64,000 bases of DNA from DASUKL01 sp036278755 (GCA_036278755.1 DASUKL010000114.1:1-64000); one strand, 5' to 3'; shown: positions 1-8,961, counted from the first letter of the stretch. Numbers and translations: made by a program. The notes: a model not told the origin generated them from the letters alone.

Positions 1-2695
1 GCTGGGCCACCCGGATGAGGGCGATCTTCATGATGTCGGCGGCCGTGCCCTGGATGGGCATGTTGATGGCCATCCGCTCGCCCGCGGCGCGGAGGTTCGG
101 GTTCCGCTGCTGGAGCTCGGGGATCCAGCGCCGGCGGCCGAGGAGCGTCGAGACGTAACCCTGCGTCCGGGCCTGGTCCTTGATGGCCAACATGTAGTAG
201 GCGATACCGCTGTAGGTCTCGAAGTAGCGGCTGATGAAGGCCTGGGCCTCGGCCCGAGGGATGTTGGCCCGGGTCGAGAGGCCGAAGTCGCTCATGCCGT
301 AGGCGATGCCGAAGTTGACCATCTTGGCCATCGAGCGCTCGGCCGCGGTCACCTCGGCCGGCTCCTTGTGCAGCACGAGGGCAGCCGTCTGGCGATGGAT
401 GTCGGCCTGGCGCTGGAAGGCGTCGCGCAAGGCCGAGTCGCCCGAGACATGGGCCAGGACCCGCAGCTCGATCTGGCTGTAGTCGGCCGAGAGGAGGACC
501 GTGTCGGGGTGGCCGGCCACGAAGGCCTGCCGGATCTTGCGCCCGAGCTCGGTCCGGATGGGGATGTTCTGGAGGTTCGGGTCGCTGGAGCTGAGCCGCC
601 CGGTGGAGGCCACGGCCTGGTGGAAGGTCGTGTGGAGCCGGCCAGTGCGGGCGTCGATGAGCAACGGCAGGGCGTCGACATAGGTGCTCTTGAGCTTGGT
701 GTACACGCGCCAGTCGAGGAGCAGGGGGATCATGGGGTGGGCCGGGCGGAGCTCCTCGAGGACCGAGGCATCGGTCGAGAAGCCGGTCTTCGTCCGCTTG
801 CCCCGGGGCAGGTCGAGCTCGTAGAAGAGGACCTGTTCGAGCTGCTTGGGGCTGCCCAGGCTGAACTCGTGGCCGACGGCCGCATAGACCTCGACCTGGA
901 GGCGGGCGATCTCCTCGGCGAAGGTCGTGGCCAGCTCGGCCAGGGCGGCCCGATCGAGGGCCACCCCGGTGGCTTCGAGGCCGGCCAGGACGGGGATCAG
1001 GGGCAGCTCCAGCTCGGCGTACAGACGGTCGAGGGACTCCTCTTCGAGAGCCGTCGCGAGCGGGGCGCGGATGGCGGCTACGGCGGCGGCCTCGACCGCC
1101 GCGTGTTGGGCCCCGCCCAACGCGCCGGGCGGTGGCAGCTCGAGCTCCAGCCGCTCGGCCACGATGGCGGCCAGCGGCTCGGCCCGCAGCGCGGCGTTGA
1201 GGATGTAGGCCGCGATCTGGGTGTCGAAGGCCACCTCGGGCAGGGCCGCGAGGGCTTCGCCGGCGGCCCTGGCCTCCGGATCCCGGCGGGCCAGCTCGGC
1301 CACCAGGGCGCGCTTGACCTCGTGGCCCACGAGCGGCGGCCCGGCCGCCAGCGCGGCCTGCAGGAGGTCAGCGGCCCGGTCCGCCCCGGCGACCACGAGG
1401 CGTCCGTCTGTGCCGGCCACGGCCAGGCCCAGCAGGGTCCCGCGCCGGGGCCGGGGATCGTCCAGGGCCACGCCCACGGCCAGCTCGGTCTGGGCCGCCA
1501 GCCAGGCCGCGGTGCCGGCGTCGGGCGACAGATCGCTCGCCACCTGGGGGTCCGCCAGGACGGCCGCCAGGCGGGCCCGGGGTTCGAGGGGCCCGGCGGC
1601 CACAGCCAGAGCGGCCACGGTCGGGGCGGCCTCGCCGGCGGCAAGGGCACCGGCGGTGGACGCGCCGGCCCCGCGCAGGGCGCCGAAGTCGAGGCTCAAT
1701 TGGAGCCCGCTGCCTTCCCCCAGGAGCGACCGGGCCGGGCCCCGGCCGGGCACCCGGGCGGCGGGCACCGGCTGCGTGCCGTCGGCCTCGCGGAGCAGGT
1801 CGCCGGGGGCCCGCGGCGCCTCGCCTTCGAGGGCCGGCAGCCGCTCCACCAGGGTCCGGAACTCGTACTCGCGGAAGAGCCGCAGCACCTCGGCCCGATC
1901 GTAGTCGCCGGGGGCGGAGCCAGTCAGCTCGAGCGTCACGGGCAGATCGCGGCGGATGGTCACGATGTCCCGGGCGGCCATGACCTGGTCGTGATGCTCG
2001 GCCAGCTTCTCCCGCAGCTTGACCGGCTGCACCGCGTCGAGATCGGCATAGATGGCGTCGAGGTCGCCGTGGTCCTGGAGCAGCTTGGCGGCGGTCTTGT
2101 CGCCCACGCCCGGGATGCCGGGCACGTTGTCGGTGGTGTCGCCCTTGAGGGCCTTGAAGTCGATCATCTGGCCCGGCTGGAGTCCGTAGCGCTCCATGAT
2201 CCGGGCCGGGTCGTAGACGACCGTCTGCTGGACGCCGCCGCGGGTGGTCATGACGCTCGTCCGCTCGCTCACGAGCTGGAGCATGTCCAGGTCGCCCGAG
2301 ACGATGGTCGTCTCCAGGCCCTGGGCATCGGCTTGCAGGGTCAGGGTCCCGATGAGGTCGTCTGCCTCGAAGCCCTCGAGCTCATGGATCGGGATGCGGA
2401 AGGCCTCGATGAGCTCGCGCACGCGGGGGAACTGATCCCGCAAGTCGTCGGGCATCGGCCGCCGGGTGGCCTTGTACTCGGCGAACTGCTCGTGGCGAAA
2501 GGTGGGCTTGGGGAGGTCGAAGCAGGCGATGACGTGATCGGGATGCACGTCCTGGTAGCCCCGCAGGACGATGCTCCAGAATCCGAACACGGCGTTGACG
2601 AGGAGGCCCTTGCTGGTCGTCAGGGGCGTCTCGTGCAGGGCGAAGTAGGCCCGATAGATCAGCCCGTTGGCATCGAGGAGCATGAGCCGGCCCAC
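1..2695 (-). CDS. polA: DNA polymerase I (3' end cut by window edge)
   Basis: Family A polymerase that removes RNA primers and fills gaps in replication and repair. The N-terminal 5' nuclease shows DANGL, EADD, SGDLDMLQL and the helix-hairpin-helix GIPGVGDKTA. The polymerase domain shows motif A (DYSQIELR from about residue 738) and the O-helix RSMAKMVNFGIAYG, with Phe at the position that normally discriminates against dideoxynucleotides. The visible frame stops just after MPIQGTAADIM, so about 80 C-terminal residues including motif C lie outside. In the middle 3'-5' exonuclease domain, the segment where the DxE motif is expected reads VGVALDDP and the next motif reads GHEVKRAL, so the catalytic acids appear lost, as in Taq polymerase. 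I chose GTG 2695 because it gives the usual GRLMLLD beginning and lies 7 bases after TACACT; ATG 2683 is the alternative. Confidence 0.96.
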   Translation of the reverse strand, partial: MGRLMLLDANGLIYRAYFALHETPLTTSKGLLVNAVFGFWSIVLRGYQDVHPDHVIACFDLPKPTFRHEQFAEYKATRRPMPDDLRDQFPRVRELIEAFRIPIHELEGFEADDLIGTLTLQADAQGLETTIVSGDLDMLQLVSERTSVMTTRGGVQQTVVYDPARIMERYGLQPGQMIDFKALKGDTTDNVPGIPGVGDKTAAKLLQDHGDLDAIYADLDAVQPVKLREKLAEHHDQVMAARDIVTIRRDLPVTLELTGSAPGDYDRAEVLRLFREYEFRTLVERLPALEGEAPRAPGDLLREADGTQPVPAARVPGRGPARSLLGEGSGLQLSLDFGALRGAGASTAGALAAGEAAPTVAALAVAAGPLEPRARLAAVLADPQVASDLSPDAGTAAWLAAQTELAVGVALDDPRPRRGTLLGLAVAGTDGRLVVAGADRAADLLQAALAAGPPLVGHEVKRALVAELARRDPEARAAGEALAALPEVAFDTQIAAYILNAALRAEPLAAIVAERLELELPPPGALGGAQHAAVEAAAVAAIRAPLATALEEESLDRLYAELELPLIPVLAGLEATGVALDRAALAELATTFAEEIARLQVEVYAAVGHEFSLGSPKQLEQVLFYELDLPRGKRTKTGFSTDASVLEELRPAHPMIPLLLDWRVYTKLKSTYVDALPLLIDARTGRLHTTFHQAVASTGRLSSSDPNLQNIPIRTELGRKIRQAFVAGHPDTVLLSADYSQIELRVLAHVSGDSALRDAFQRQADIHRQTAALVLHKEPAEVTAAERSMAKMVNFGIAYGMSDFGLSTRANIPRAEAQAFISRYFETYSGIAYYMLAIKDQARTQGYVSTLLGRRRWIPELQQRNPNLRAAGERMAINMPIQGTAADIMKIALIRVAQ

Positions 2696-2702
2696 GGGGC
2701 CG

Positions 2703-2708
2703 AGTGTA
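2703..2708 (-). promoter_or_regulatory. -10 hexamer of a probable leaderless polA promoter
   Basis: On the minus strand TACACT is followed by the seven bases CGGCCCC and then the GTG of polA, with no Shine-Dalgarno sequence in between. The TAnnnT-N7-start layout matches leaderless promoters known from Actinobacteria and Deinococcus. I see no recognisable -35 hexamer. It is one of several similar cases in this window. Confidence 0.5.
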
Positions 2709-2788
2709 CGGCCCTGTGGGCCAGGGCTGCGGCCGGAGGAGGTCCTGGGCTCCGGCGCCGATGACGCCTCAGCCGGACCGGCGGCCGG

Positions 2789-3646
2789 TCAGTCGGTCCG
2801 TCGGCGGCGGATCATCCAGCGGACGACGAGGGTGGCCAGACCGCCCAGGAGGAGGATCCAGCCCAGCAGGACCAGGAACGCGCCGGGAGCGGCCGGCGCA
2901 CCGCTGGCGGGCGTCAGGCCATCGGCCGATCCGATCAGCGGGCTCGGCGAGGGAGCCCCGGATCGACCGTCCGCGGAGAAAGCGATGGTCGTGGGCGAGG
3001 CCGACAAGCCCGACGCGACCGGCCGGAGCGTGGCGGTCAGGCCCCTGCCCGAACTGGCCGAGGGCCCGACGGACGTCGATGGCATGGCCGCCGAGGAGGC
3101 CGGGGGCGCCGAGGGCGCGGAGGCCGTCGAGGCCGAAGCGGAGGTGGAGGCGGCCGCATCACTGGCCGGCGGCTGGCTCGGGCTCGGGTCGGCCTCGGCC
3201 CGGACCTCGGGCGATCCGCCGGCTGGACCCGCCGCCGGCGCGGCGACGGGCGTCAGGGGCGCCGGAGCGGCGGCCGAGCTCGCAGCCAGTCCGCCCAGTC
3301 CGCCGTTCGCCAGCAGCAGGGCCAACCCGAGGGCCGCGGCGCTGCCCGCCAGCGGCGAGAGCAGGCCGCTCCAGGGACCGCGCAGGCGCTGCCAGAAGTC
3401 CTGACGCGGCGCAGCCACCTGCGTCCCGATACGGAAGTCGCGAGGGCGGCGGGGTGTCGGCAGGTCGCGGGCCAGGCTCCGCCCGATGGCCCGCAGGTCG
3501 TCCCGCAGCCGGGCGCACTCGGGGCAGGCCGCGACCTGGGCCTCGGCTGCCGAGCGCTCGAGGGGCGTCAGGTCGCCATCCGCGAGGCGGGCGACGAGCA
3601 GTGCGTCGTGCTCGGCGTGGGGCGCGCGCAGCGGCGGCGTGGTCAT
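2789..3646 (-). CDS. Anti-sigma factor-like membrane protein with degenerate zinc finger
   Basis: A 285-residue protein encoded 15 bases downstream of an ECF sigma factor, so it is most likely that factor's anti-sigma partner. The N-terminal 50 residues form a short helical region ending in AAEAQVAACPECARL. This is where the zinc-binding anti-sigma motif Hx3Cx2C would sit, but the His is replaced by Gln while both Cys remain. A hydrophobic stretch follows at about residues 105-125 (LAGSAAALGLALLLANGG). A long Ala/Ser/Pro-rich region comes next, and a second hydrophobic segment (FLVLLGWILLLGGLATLVV) lies close to the Arg-rich C-terminus. Sequestration of the sigma factor at the membrane is inferred from gene order and architecture; the signal sensed is unknown. 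Confidence 0.7.
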   Translation of the reverse strand: MTTPPLRAPHAEHDALLVARLADGDLTPLERSAAEAQVAACPECARLRDDLRAIGRSLARDLPTPRRPRDFRIGTQVAAPRQDFWQRLRGPWSGLLSPLAGSAAALGLALLLANGGLGGLAASSAAAPAPLTPVAAPAAGPAGGSPEVRAEADPSPSQPPASDAAASTSASASTASAPSAPPASSAAMPSTSVGPSASSGRGLTATLRPVASGLSASPTTIAFSADGRSGAPSPSPLIGSADGLTPASGAPAAPGAFLVLLGWILLLGGLATLVVRWMIRRRRTD

Positions 3647-3661
3647 GTCCGTCAGACGCCC

Positions 3662-4279
3662 TCAGTCATGGAAGAGTTCCAGATGCTCCACGAGCAGCTC
3701 GCGCAGGGCCAGACGGCCACGATGGATCCGCGACTTGACCGTGCCCAGGGAGACGCCCGTGATCTCCGCGATCTCGCCGTAGTCGAAGCCCTCGACGTCA
3801 TAGAGGACGATGGCCCGGCGCTGGTCCTCGCCGATGGCGGCCAGGGCTCCGGCCAGAGCCCGGCCACGGGCGCGCCGGGTGGCCTCGCGCTCAGGGTCGG
3901 CGTCCTCGTCGGCGGTCGGCTGCCAGTCCTCGTCGGCCCAGTCCGGGTAGGGCTCGCTGGGACGGCGCTTGCGGCCCCGCAGGATGTCGGTCGCGGCGTT
4001 GAGGGCGATGCGGGCAAGCCAGCCGCGGAACGAACCGCCGCGGAAGGCGCCCAGGTTGCGATAGGCGTTGAGGAAGGCCTCCTGGACCGCGTCGGCAGCC
4101 GCCTCCCGGTCCCCCACGGTACGCACGACCAGCCGGAACAGGAAGTCCTGGTAGACGACCACGAGCTCGTCGAAGGCAGCCGCGTCCCCGCCCTTCGCTC
4201 GCCGGACGAGCTGCTCGTCGCGCGCCGGCTCATCGACCGGGGCGGAGGGCCGCCTGCCCGGAGCCCTCGCCTGCTCCAC
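3662..4279 (-). CDS. ECF RNA polymerase sigma factor (sigma-70 family)
   Basis: A 205-residue extracytoplasmic-function sigma factor. Region 2 (about residues 20-95) contains FDELVVVYQDFLFRLV, AVQEAFLNAYRNL and GWLARIALNAATDIL; region 4 (about 140-200) contains the helix-turn-helix GEIAEITGVSLGTVKSRIHRGR. The two are joined by an acidic linker rich in Asp and Glu. It begins with GTG at 4279, preceded by AGGGAGGA ten bases upstream. TAGACT at 4316-4321 is a likely -10 that gives a leader of about 36 bases. The anti-sigma-like gene follows directly, so the two form an operon. The target promoters cannot be read from this window. Confidence 0.92.
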   Translation of the reverse strand: MEQARAPGRRPSAPVDEPARDEQLVRRAKGGDAAAFDELVVVYQDFLFRLVVRTVGDREAAADAVQEAFLNAYRNLGAFRGGSFRGWLARIALNAATDILRGRKRRPSEPYPDWADEDWQPTADEDADPEREATRRARGRALAGALAAIGEDQRRAIVLYDVEGFDYGEIAEITGVSLGTVKSRIHRGRLALRELLVEHLELFHD

Positions 4280-4362
4280 TCTGCGCGCGTCCTCCCTGGC
4301 TGGCCCGGTCGGCCGAGTCTAGCATCGCCCCCGCAGCCTTCGGCAGGCTACGATCGTCCTCC

Positions 4363-4448
4363 GCCGGAGTGGTGGAACGGCAGACACAGCGGACTCAAAA
4401 TCCGCCGTCCGCAAGGGCGTGCGAGTTCGAATCTCGCCTCCGGCACCA
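4363..4448 (+). tRNA. tRNA-Leu (anticodon CAA)
   Basis: The acceptor arm pairs GCCGGAG (4363-4369) with CTCCGGC (4438-4444), followed by discriminator A and an encoded CCA. The anticodon stem GCGGA/TCCGC encloses the loop CTCAAAA, placing anticodon CAA at 4396-4398, which reads UUG. The long variable arm (around CGTCCGCAAGGGCG) and the T arm with GTTCGAATC are typical of a class II leucine tRNA. A possible -10, TACGAT, lies at 4349-4354. The gene is divergent from the sigma-factor operon. Confidence 0.95.
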
Positions 4449-4546
4449 CCGAAGAGGGTCACATCGTGCCCATCGTGTGGGTCGCCCTGGGTCTTCCGAC
4501 CTTACCGACACCCTTCAGGGTCCTGGCGCAGGCGCTATGATTCGTC

Positions 4547-4612
4547 CGAGGGTGCCGCGGACGCGCGGCCCGGGCAGCCCCCCCACCTGGGCAGGTGCGA
4601 ACGGCACCCTCG
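4547..4612 (+). ncRNA. Candidate structured RNA (speculative)
   Basis: The 231-base gap between tRNA-Leu and the DUF2630 gene contains an 11-bp stem, CGAGGGTGCCG (4547-4557) pairing with CGGCACCCTCG (4602-4612). Inside are two small hairpins, CCGCG-GACG-CGCGG and CACCT-GGGC-AGGTG. TATGAT at 4536-4541 would place a plus-strand start at about 4548, right at the base of the stem. No SRP, 6S or RNase P core motif is visible. It could instead be a bidirectional terminator, although no T-tract follows on either strand. Confidence 0.2.
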
Positions 4613-4679
4613 ACTTCCTACGCTGAACCCTCGGCTGGTGCCCTGCGCCCTCGGCCGGCGTCTCCGCGCCGAGCTCGCC

Positions 4680-4925
4680 CTACTGCTGGTAGCGCTCGAC
4701 GATGTCCGCCGGGCGGACCTCGGCCGCGTCGGGATCAAGCCCCGCGGCCCGGCGCGCCTCGCGCTGGTGGAGCAGGTCGAAGCACTGGTCGAGCTCGACC
4801 TTGATGGCTGTTAGGCGCTCCCGATCGGGCGCCGAGAGGCCGCCGCCCTCGCCCGCCGCGGCGTACAGCCGCTCCTCCTCGTCGGAGAGATCCTCGATGT
4901 GCTGGTGGATGGGTCGATCGTCCAT
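4680..4925 (-). CDS. DUF2630 family protein
   Basis: An 81-residue acidic, helical protein of unknown function that closely resembles the DUF2630 family of small actinobacterial-type proteins. It has the characteristic core LTAIKVELDQCFDLLHQREARR followed by AGLDPDAAEVRP and VVERY near the C-terminus; I give these as separate motifs. No membrane segment or metal-binding cluster is present. The start is ATG 4925 with GAGG about 8 bases upstream. It lies 45 bases downstream of dnaE on the same strand, so it may be on the dnaE transcript, but a TACGCT about 28 bases before the start could be its own -10. Confidence 0.8.
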   Translation of the reverse strand: MDDRPIHQHIEDLSDEEERLYAAAGEGGGLSAPDRERLTAIKVELDQCFDLLHQREARRAAGLDPDAAEVRPADIVERYQQ

Positions 4926-4970
4926 GGGTCGTGCCTCGTCTGCGGGTGGCCGCAGCGTAGCGCGCAGGGC

Positions 4971-7900
4971 TCAGGTCAACTCGATGCGCACCAGGCGCTC
5001 GCCCAGCCGGCGCCGAACATCGGCCAGGAGGGCCTCGTCGTAGGCCACGCGAGGCTGGAGCAGCATCTCCCGGGCTCCGCCGGGGGCCGGCACGTGGAGC
5101 ACGACCGGCGTCTCCCCCGGGTGGTCGTGGACGAGGTCGCGGACCGTGCGTGCAGCGGCCACGACGACGTCGCTCCCGCCCGCCTGGAATCTGACATGGA
5201 GCGCCTGGCCGGGCAGGGCCGCCAAGGGCTGCGTCCCGGCCTCAGCATCGGCCACCGCCGCCGCCGCAGCCTCATCGGGCAGCGCCGGTTCGTCGAGGTC
5301 GGGCGCGATGGCGCGCAGGGCGTCCGGCTCGGGCAGGCCCTCCCCCGGCCCGGGGACGGCGCCGTCCGGACCGGGGACACGCTGGCCGCGGCTCATGGCG
5401 TCCTCGACGACCTGGGCCGGCCGGCCCAGTCGCCAGGCGATCCTGCCGCGGACGCCGCCGTCACGGAGGGGCGAGACCCAGGGCAGGGATCGAGGTCCCT
5501 CGTCGGCCGGCACCGTGGCCGCCCCGGCCCGCCCAGCGACCGGTCCCGGCCCGACCGCCACTGGCTGGCCCGAGGGAGCCCCTCCTCCGCGGCCCGGACC
5601 GACCGCGGTCGGGAGGCGGCCGGGGCCACCCGATCCGAGCCCGCCCGAGCCCGGCCCACGGCCGCCTGGCCCGCCCTGGGCCTGGCCGTTGCGATAGCCC
5701 CCGGCCCCACCGTTGGCCCGGCCTCGACCCCGGTCCGTGGCCGCCACGGCCTGGACGAAGCCGGCCGCGCCCATGGCCTCGGCCTCCTCCCAGGGCCAGA
5801 TCGCGTCGGCCAGGAGGACCGCCGCGTCGCCCTTGTGATCGACCCGCCCGGCCACGAGGACGATGGCCCCTTCCTGCCACAGCGGCCCCGTCTGCTCCAG
5901 TACCCGGGGGAAGACGATGACCTCGAACGAGCCCTGGAAGTCCTCCAGGGTGGCCACGCCCATCGTCGCCCGGGCCTTGGTGATCACGCTGCGCATGGCC
6001 GTCACGACGCCCCCGACGACCACCCGCTGCTGGTCGAGCTCCGCCCCCAGCTCGCTGGCATAGGCGGTCACGAAGCCGCCGATGCGGTCCGCCACGTCGC
6101 CCATGGGATGGGCCGAGAGATAGAGGCCCAGGAGCTCCTTCTCCCAGCGCAGGCGCTCCCGGGAGGGCACCTCGGTGCTGTCCGGCAGGGGCCGCTCGAG
6201 GACCTCCGGCGCGCTGCCCAGGTCGAACAGCGAGGTCTGGCCGCTGATCCGATCGCGTTGGGCGGCCTGGCCGGCGCCCAGGGCGTCATCGAGGGCATCG
6301 AGCAGCTGGCCGGGGTGGCCGAAGGCGGCAAAGGCGCCCACCTTGACCAGGGACTCCAGGACCCGGCGGTTGACCAAGCGCAGGTCGACCCGGGCGCAGA
6401 AGTCGGTCAGGCTGCGGAAGGGCCCCTCGGCCTGGCGGGCGGCGATGATCGACTCGATGGCCCCTTGGCCGACGTTCTTCACGGCCAGCAGGCCGAAGCG
6501 GATGGCGCCGTCCTCGACCGTGAAGTGGAGGCCGGAGCGGTGGACGTCGGGCGGACGCACCTCGATGCCCAAGCGCCGGCACTCGGCCACCGCCGCAGCG
6601 ACCTTCTCGGTGTTGTCCCGGAAGGCGGTCAGCACGCTGGCCATGTACTCGACCGTGTAGTTGGCCTTGAGGTAGGCCGTCTGATAGGCGATGAGGCCGT
6701 AGCAGGTGGCGTGGGCCTTGTTGAAGCCGTAGCGTTCAAAGGGTTCGAAGGCCTTGAAGACGGCGTCGATGACGGCCGGCTCGACCCCCCGTTCTGCGGC
6801 CTGGGAGACGAACTTCTCCTTCTGGGCCCGCAGGACCGACGACTTCTTCTTGCGGATGGCGTAGCCCAGGGTGTCGGCCTCAGGGCCGGTGAAGCCGCCC
6901 AGGGCCCGGGCCGCGGACATGATGTCCTCCTGGTAGACGAAGATGCCGTAGGTCTTCTCCAGGTAGGGCTCGAGCAGGGGGTGGAGGTAGGTCACCGCCT
7001 CCTCGCCGTGCTTGCGGCGGATGTAGGCCGGGATGTTGTCCATGGGCCCGGGCCGGTAGAGGGCCACCATGGCCGCCAGGTCGTGGACCGAGCTCGGCCG
7101 CAGCTCGCGGACGTAGCGCCGCATGCCCGCCGACTCGAGCTGGAAGACGCCGGTCGTCTCGCCCGAGGCCAGCAGCTCGAAGGTGGCCGGGTCGTCGAGC
7201 GGGATCCGCTCCAGGTCGATCGAGACCCCCCGATGCTCGGCGATGAGCTGCACCGCCTGGCGCAGGATGGTCAGGTTGCTCAGGCCCAGGAAGTCGAACT
7301 TCAGGAGGCCCAGGGCCTCCACACCGTGCATCTCGTACTGGGTCATGAGGCCGTCGGAGTTCGTGGCCCGCTGGAGCGGCATGAGGTCGGTCAGCGGCTC
7401 GCGGCTGATGACCACCCCGGCCGCGTGGGTCGAGGCGTTGCGCGCCACACCCTCCACCTGACGGGCCAGGTCGACCAGCTTGTGGACCTGAGGGTCGCCC
7501 TCGTAGGCCCCCCGCAGCTCGGGCGAGGCCTCGAGGGCCTCGGAGAGCTTGATGCCCAACTGGTCAGGCACGGCCTTGGCGATCCGATCGACCTCGCCGT
7601 AGCTGAAGCCGAGCACCCGGCCCACGTCGCGCAGGGCGGCCCGGGCCAGCATCGTGCCGAAGGTGATGATCTGGGCCACGTGATCGGCGCCGTACTTGCG
7701 GGTGACGTAGGCGATGACCTCGTCGCGCCGGTCGTCCTCGAAGTCGACGTCGATGTCCGGCATCGTCACCCGGTCGGGGTTGAGGAAGCGCTCGAAGGGC
7801 AGGTCATAACGGATCGGGTCGACCGGGGTGATGCCCAGGGTGTAGGTCACGATCGAGCCCGGCGCGCTGCCCCGGCAGGTGGTGGCGATGCCCTGCTCCC

Positions 7901-8957
7901 GGGCGAAACGGGTGAAGTCGGCCACGATGAGGAAGTAGCCGGCGTAGCCCATGCGCAGGATGACGCCCAGCTCGTACTCCAGGCGGTCGCGCAGCTCGGG
8001 CGTCACCTGGCCGTAGCGCTCGGCCAGGCCCCGCTCGCACTCGGCCCGCAGCCAACTCTCCACGGAGTGCCCCTCGGGCACCGGGAAGTGGGGGATGCGC
8101 AGCTGGCCCAGCGGCAGCTCCAGGTCGCACATCTCGGCGATGCGCCGCGTGTTGGTGATGGCCTCGGGCACGTCGGCGAAGAGGGCCGCCATCTGGGCCG
8201 CGTCCTTGAGGTAGAACTCGGTGCTCTCGAAGCGCATCCGGTTGGTCATGTCCACGGTGGCCGCGGTGCCGATGCAGAGCAGCACGTCGTGGGCCTCGTG
8301 CTGCTCCTGGCGGACGTAGTGCAGGTCGTTCGTGGCTACCACGGGCAGGCCCACCTGCGGCGCCAGGCGGAGCAGCTGCTCGTTGAGCCGGCGCTGCTCG
8401 GGCAGACCGTGGTCCTGCAGCTCGAGGTAGAAGCCGTCCGGGCCGAAGATGTCGGCGTAGGAGCCGGCCAGGTCGTGGGCCGCGGCCTCGTCGCCGACCT
8501 CCAGGGCCCGGGCGATCTCGCCGTTGAGGCAGGCCGAGAGCCCGATCAGGCCGGCGCTGTGCCGGGCCAGGTAGTCGCGATCGATCCGCGGCTTGTAGTA
8601 GTAACCGTCGAGGTGGGCGCCGGTGACGATGCGGCACAGGTTCCGATAGCCCACGTCGTCGCGGGCGAGGAGGATGAGGTGGTAGGGCTGGGCGTCGGCC
8701 TTGCCCTCACGGTCGGACATCGAGCGGCGGGCGATGTAGGTCTCGACGCCGATGATCGGCTTGATGCCCCGGGCCCGGCAGGCCTGGTGGAAGGCCACCG
8801 CGCCGTACAGGGCGCCGTGGTCGGTCAGGGCCAGGCTGTCGAAGCCGTGGGCGCTGGCCTGGCTGACGAGGTCATCGATGCGGCCCAGCCCGTCGAGCAG
8901 GCTGAATTCCGAATGGACGTGCAGGTGGGTGAAGTCGTTCGGCGCGACGCCGGGCAC
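4971..8957 (-). CDS. dnaE: DNA polymerase III subunit alpha
   Basis: The replicative polymerase catalytic subunit, 1328 residues. The N-terminal PHP domain (about 9-250) begins HLHVHSEFSLLDG and keeps LTDHG, VETYIA, YHLILLA, SACLNGE and ATNDLHY, so all nine expected metal ligands appear present. The palm carries MPDIDVDFEDDRRDE, followed by the fingers, a tandem helix-hairpin-helix segment (EKVAAAVAECRRLGIEVRPP region) and an OB fold near residue 1000. About residues 1070-1250 are Gly/Pro/Ala-rich low complexity, an unusual insertion before a short conserved C-terminal domain. I chose GTG 8957, four bases after the stop of the upstream zinc-ribbon gene. Extending the frame to 9041 would only add a Ser/Ala-rich tail that runs through that gene. 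Confidence 0.97.
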   Translation of the reverse strand: MPGVAPNDFTHLHVHSEFSLLDGLGRIDDLVSQASAHGFDSLALTDHGALYGAVAFHQACRARGIKPIIGVETYIARRSMSDREGKADAQPYHLILLARDDVGYRNLCRIVTGAHLDGYYYKPRIDRDYLARHSAGLIGLSACLNGEIARALEVGDEAAAHDLAGSYADIFGPDGFYLELQDHGLPEQRRLNEQLLRLAPQVGLPVVATNDLHYVRQEQHEAHDVLLCIGTAATVDMTNRMRFESTEFYLKDAAQMAALFADVPEAITNTRRIAEMCDLELPLGQLRIPHFPVPEGHSVESWLRAECERGLAERYGQVTPELRDRLEYELGVILRMGYAGYFLIVADFTRFAREQGIATTCRGSAPGSIVTYTLGITPVDPIRYDLPFERFLNPDRVTMPDIDVDFEDDRRDEVIAYVTRKYGADHVAQIITFGTMLARAALRDVGRVLGFSYGEVDRIAKAVPDQLGIKLSEALEASPELRGAYEGDPQVHKLVDLARQVEGVARNASTHAAGVVISREPLTDLMPLQRATNSDGLMTQYEMHGVEALGLLKFDFLGLSNLTILRQAVQLIAEHRGVSIDLERIPLDDPATFELLASGETTGVFQLESAGMRRYVRELRPSSVHDLAAMVALYRPGPMDNIPAYIRRKHGEEAVTYLHPLLEPYLEKTYGIFVYQEDIMSAARALGGFTGPEADTLGYAIRKKKSSVLRAQKEKFVSQAAERGVEPAVIDAVFKAFEPFERYGFNKAHATCYGLIAYQTAYLKANYTVEYMASVLTAFRDNTEKVAAAVAECRRLGIEVRPPDVHRSGLHFTVEDGAIRFGLLAVKNVGQGAIESIIAARQAEGPFRSLTDFCARVDLRLVNRRVLESLVKVGAFAAFGHPGQLLDALDDALGAGQAAQRDRISGQTSLFDLGSAPEVLERPLPDSTEVPSRERLRWEKELLGLYLSAHPMGDVADRIGGFVTAYASELGAELDQQRVVVGGVVTAMRSVITKARATMGVATLEDFQGSFEVIVFPRVLEQTGPLWQEGAIVLVAGRVDHKGDAAVLLADAIWPWEEAEAMGAAGFVQAVAATDRGRGRANGGAGGYRNGQAQGGPGGRGPGSGGLGSGGPGRLPTAVGPGRGGGAPSGQPVAVGPGPVAGRAGAATVPADEGPRSLPWVSPLRDGGVRGRIAWRLGRPAQVVEDAMSRGQRVPGPDGAVPGPGEGLPEPDALRAIAPDLDEPALPDEAAAAAVADAEAGTQPLAALPGQALHVRFQAGGSDVVVAAARTVRDLVHDHPGETPVVLHVPAPGGAREMLLQPRVAYDEALLADVRRRLGERLVRIELT

Positions 8958-8961
8958 GAGA

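Noticed and set aside
4369..4626. 85-codon plus-strand frame across tRNA-Leu
   Set aside because: It runs through the tRNA gene and shows no domain or ribosome site.
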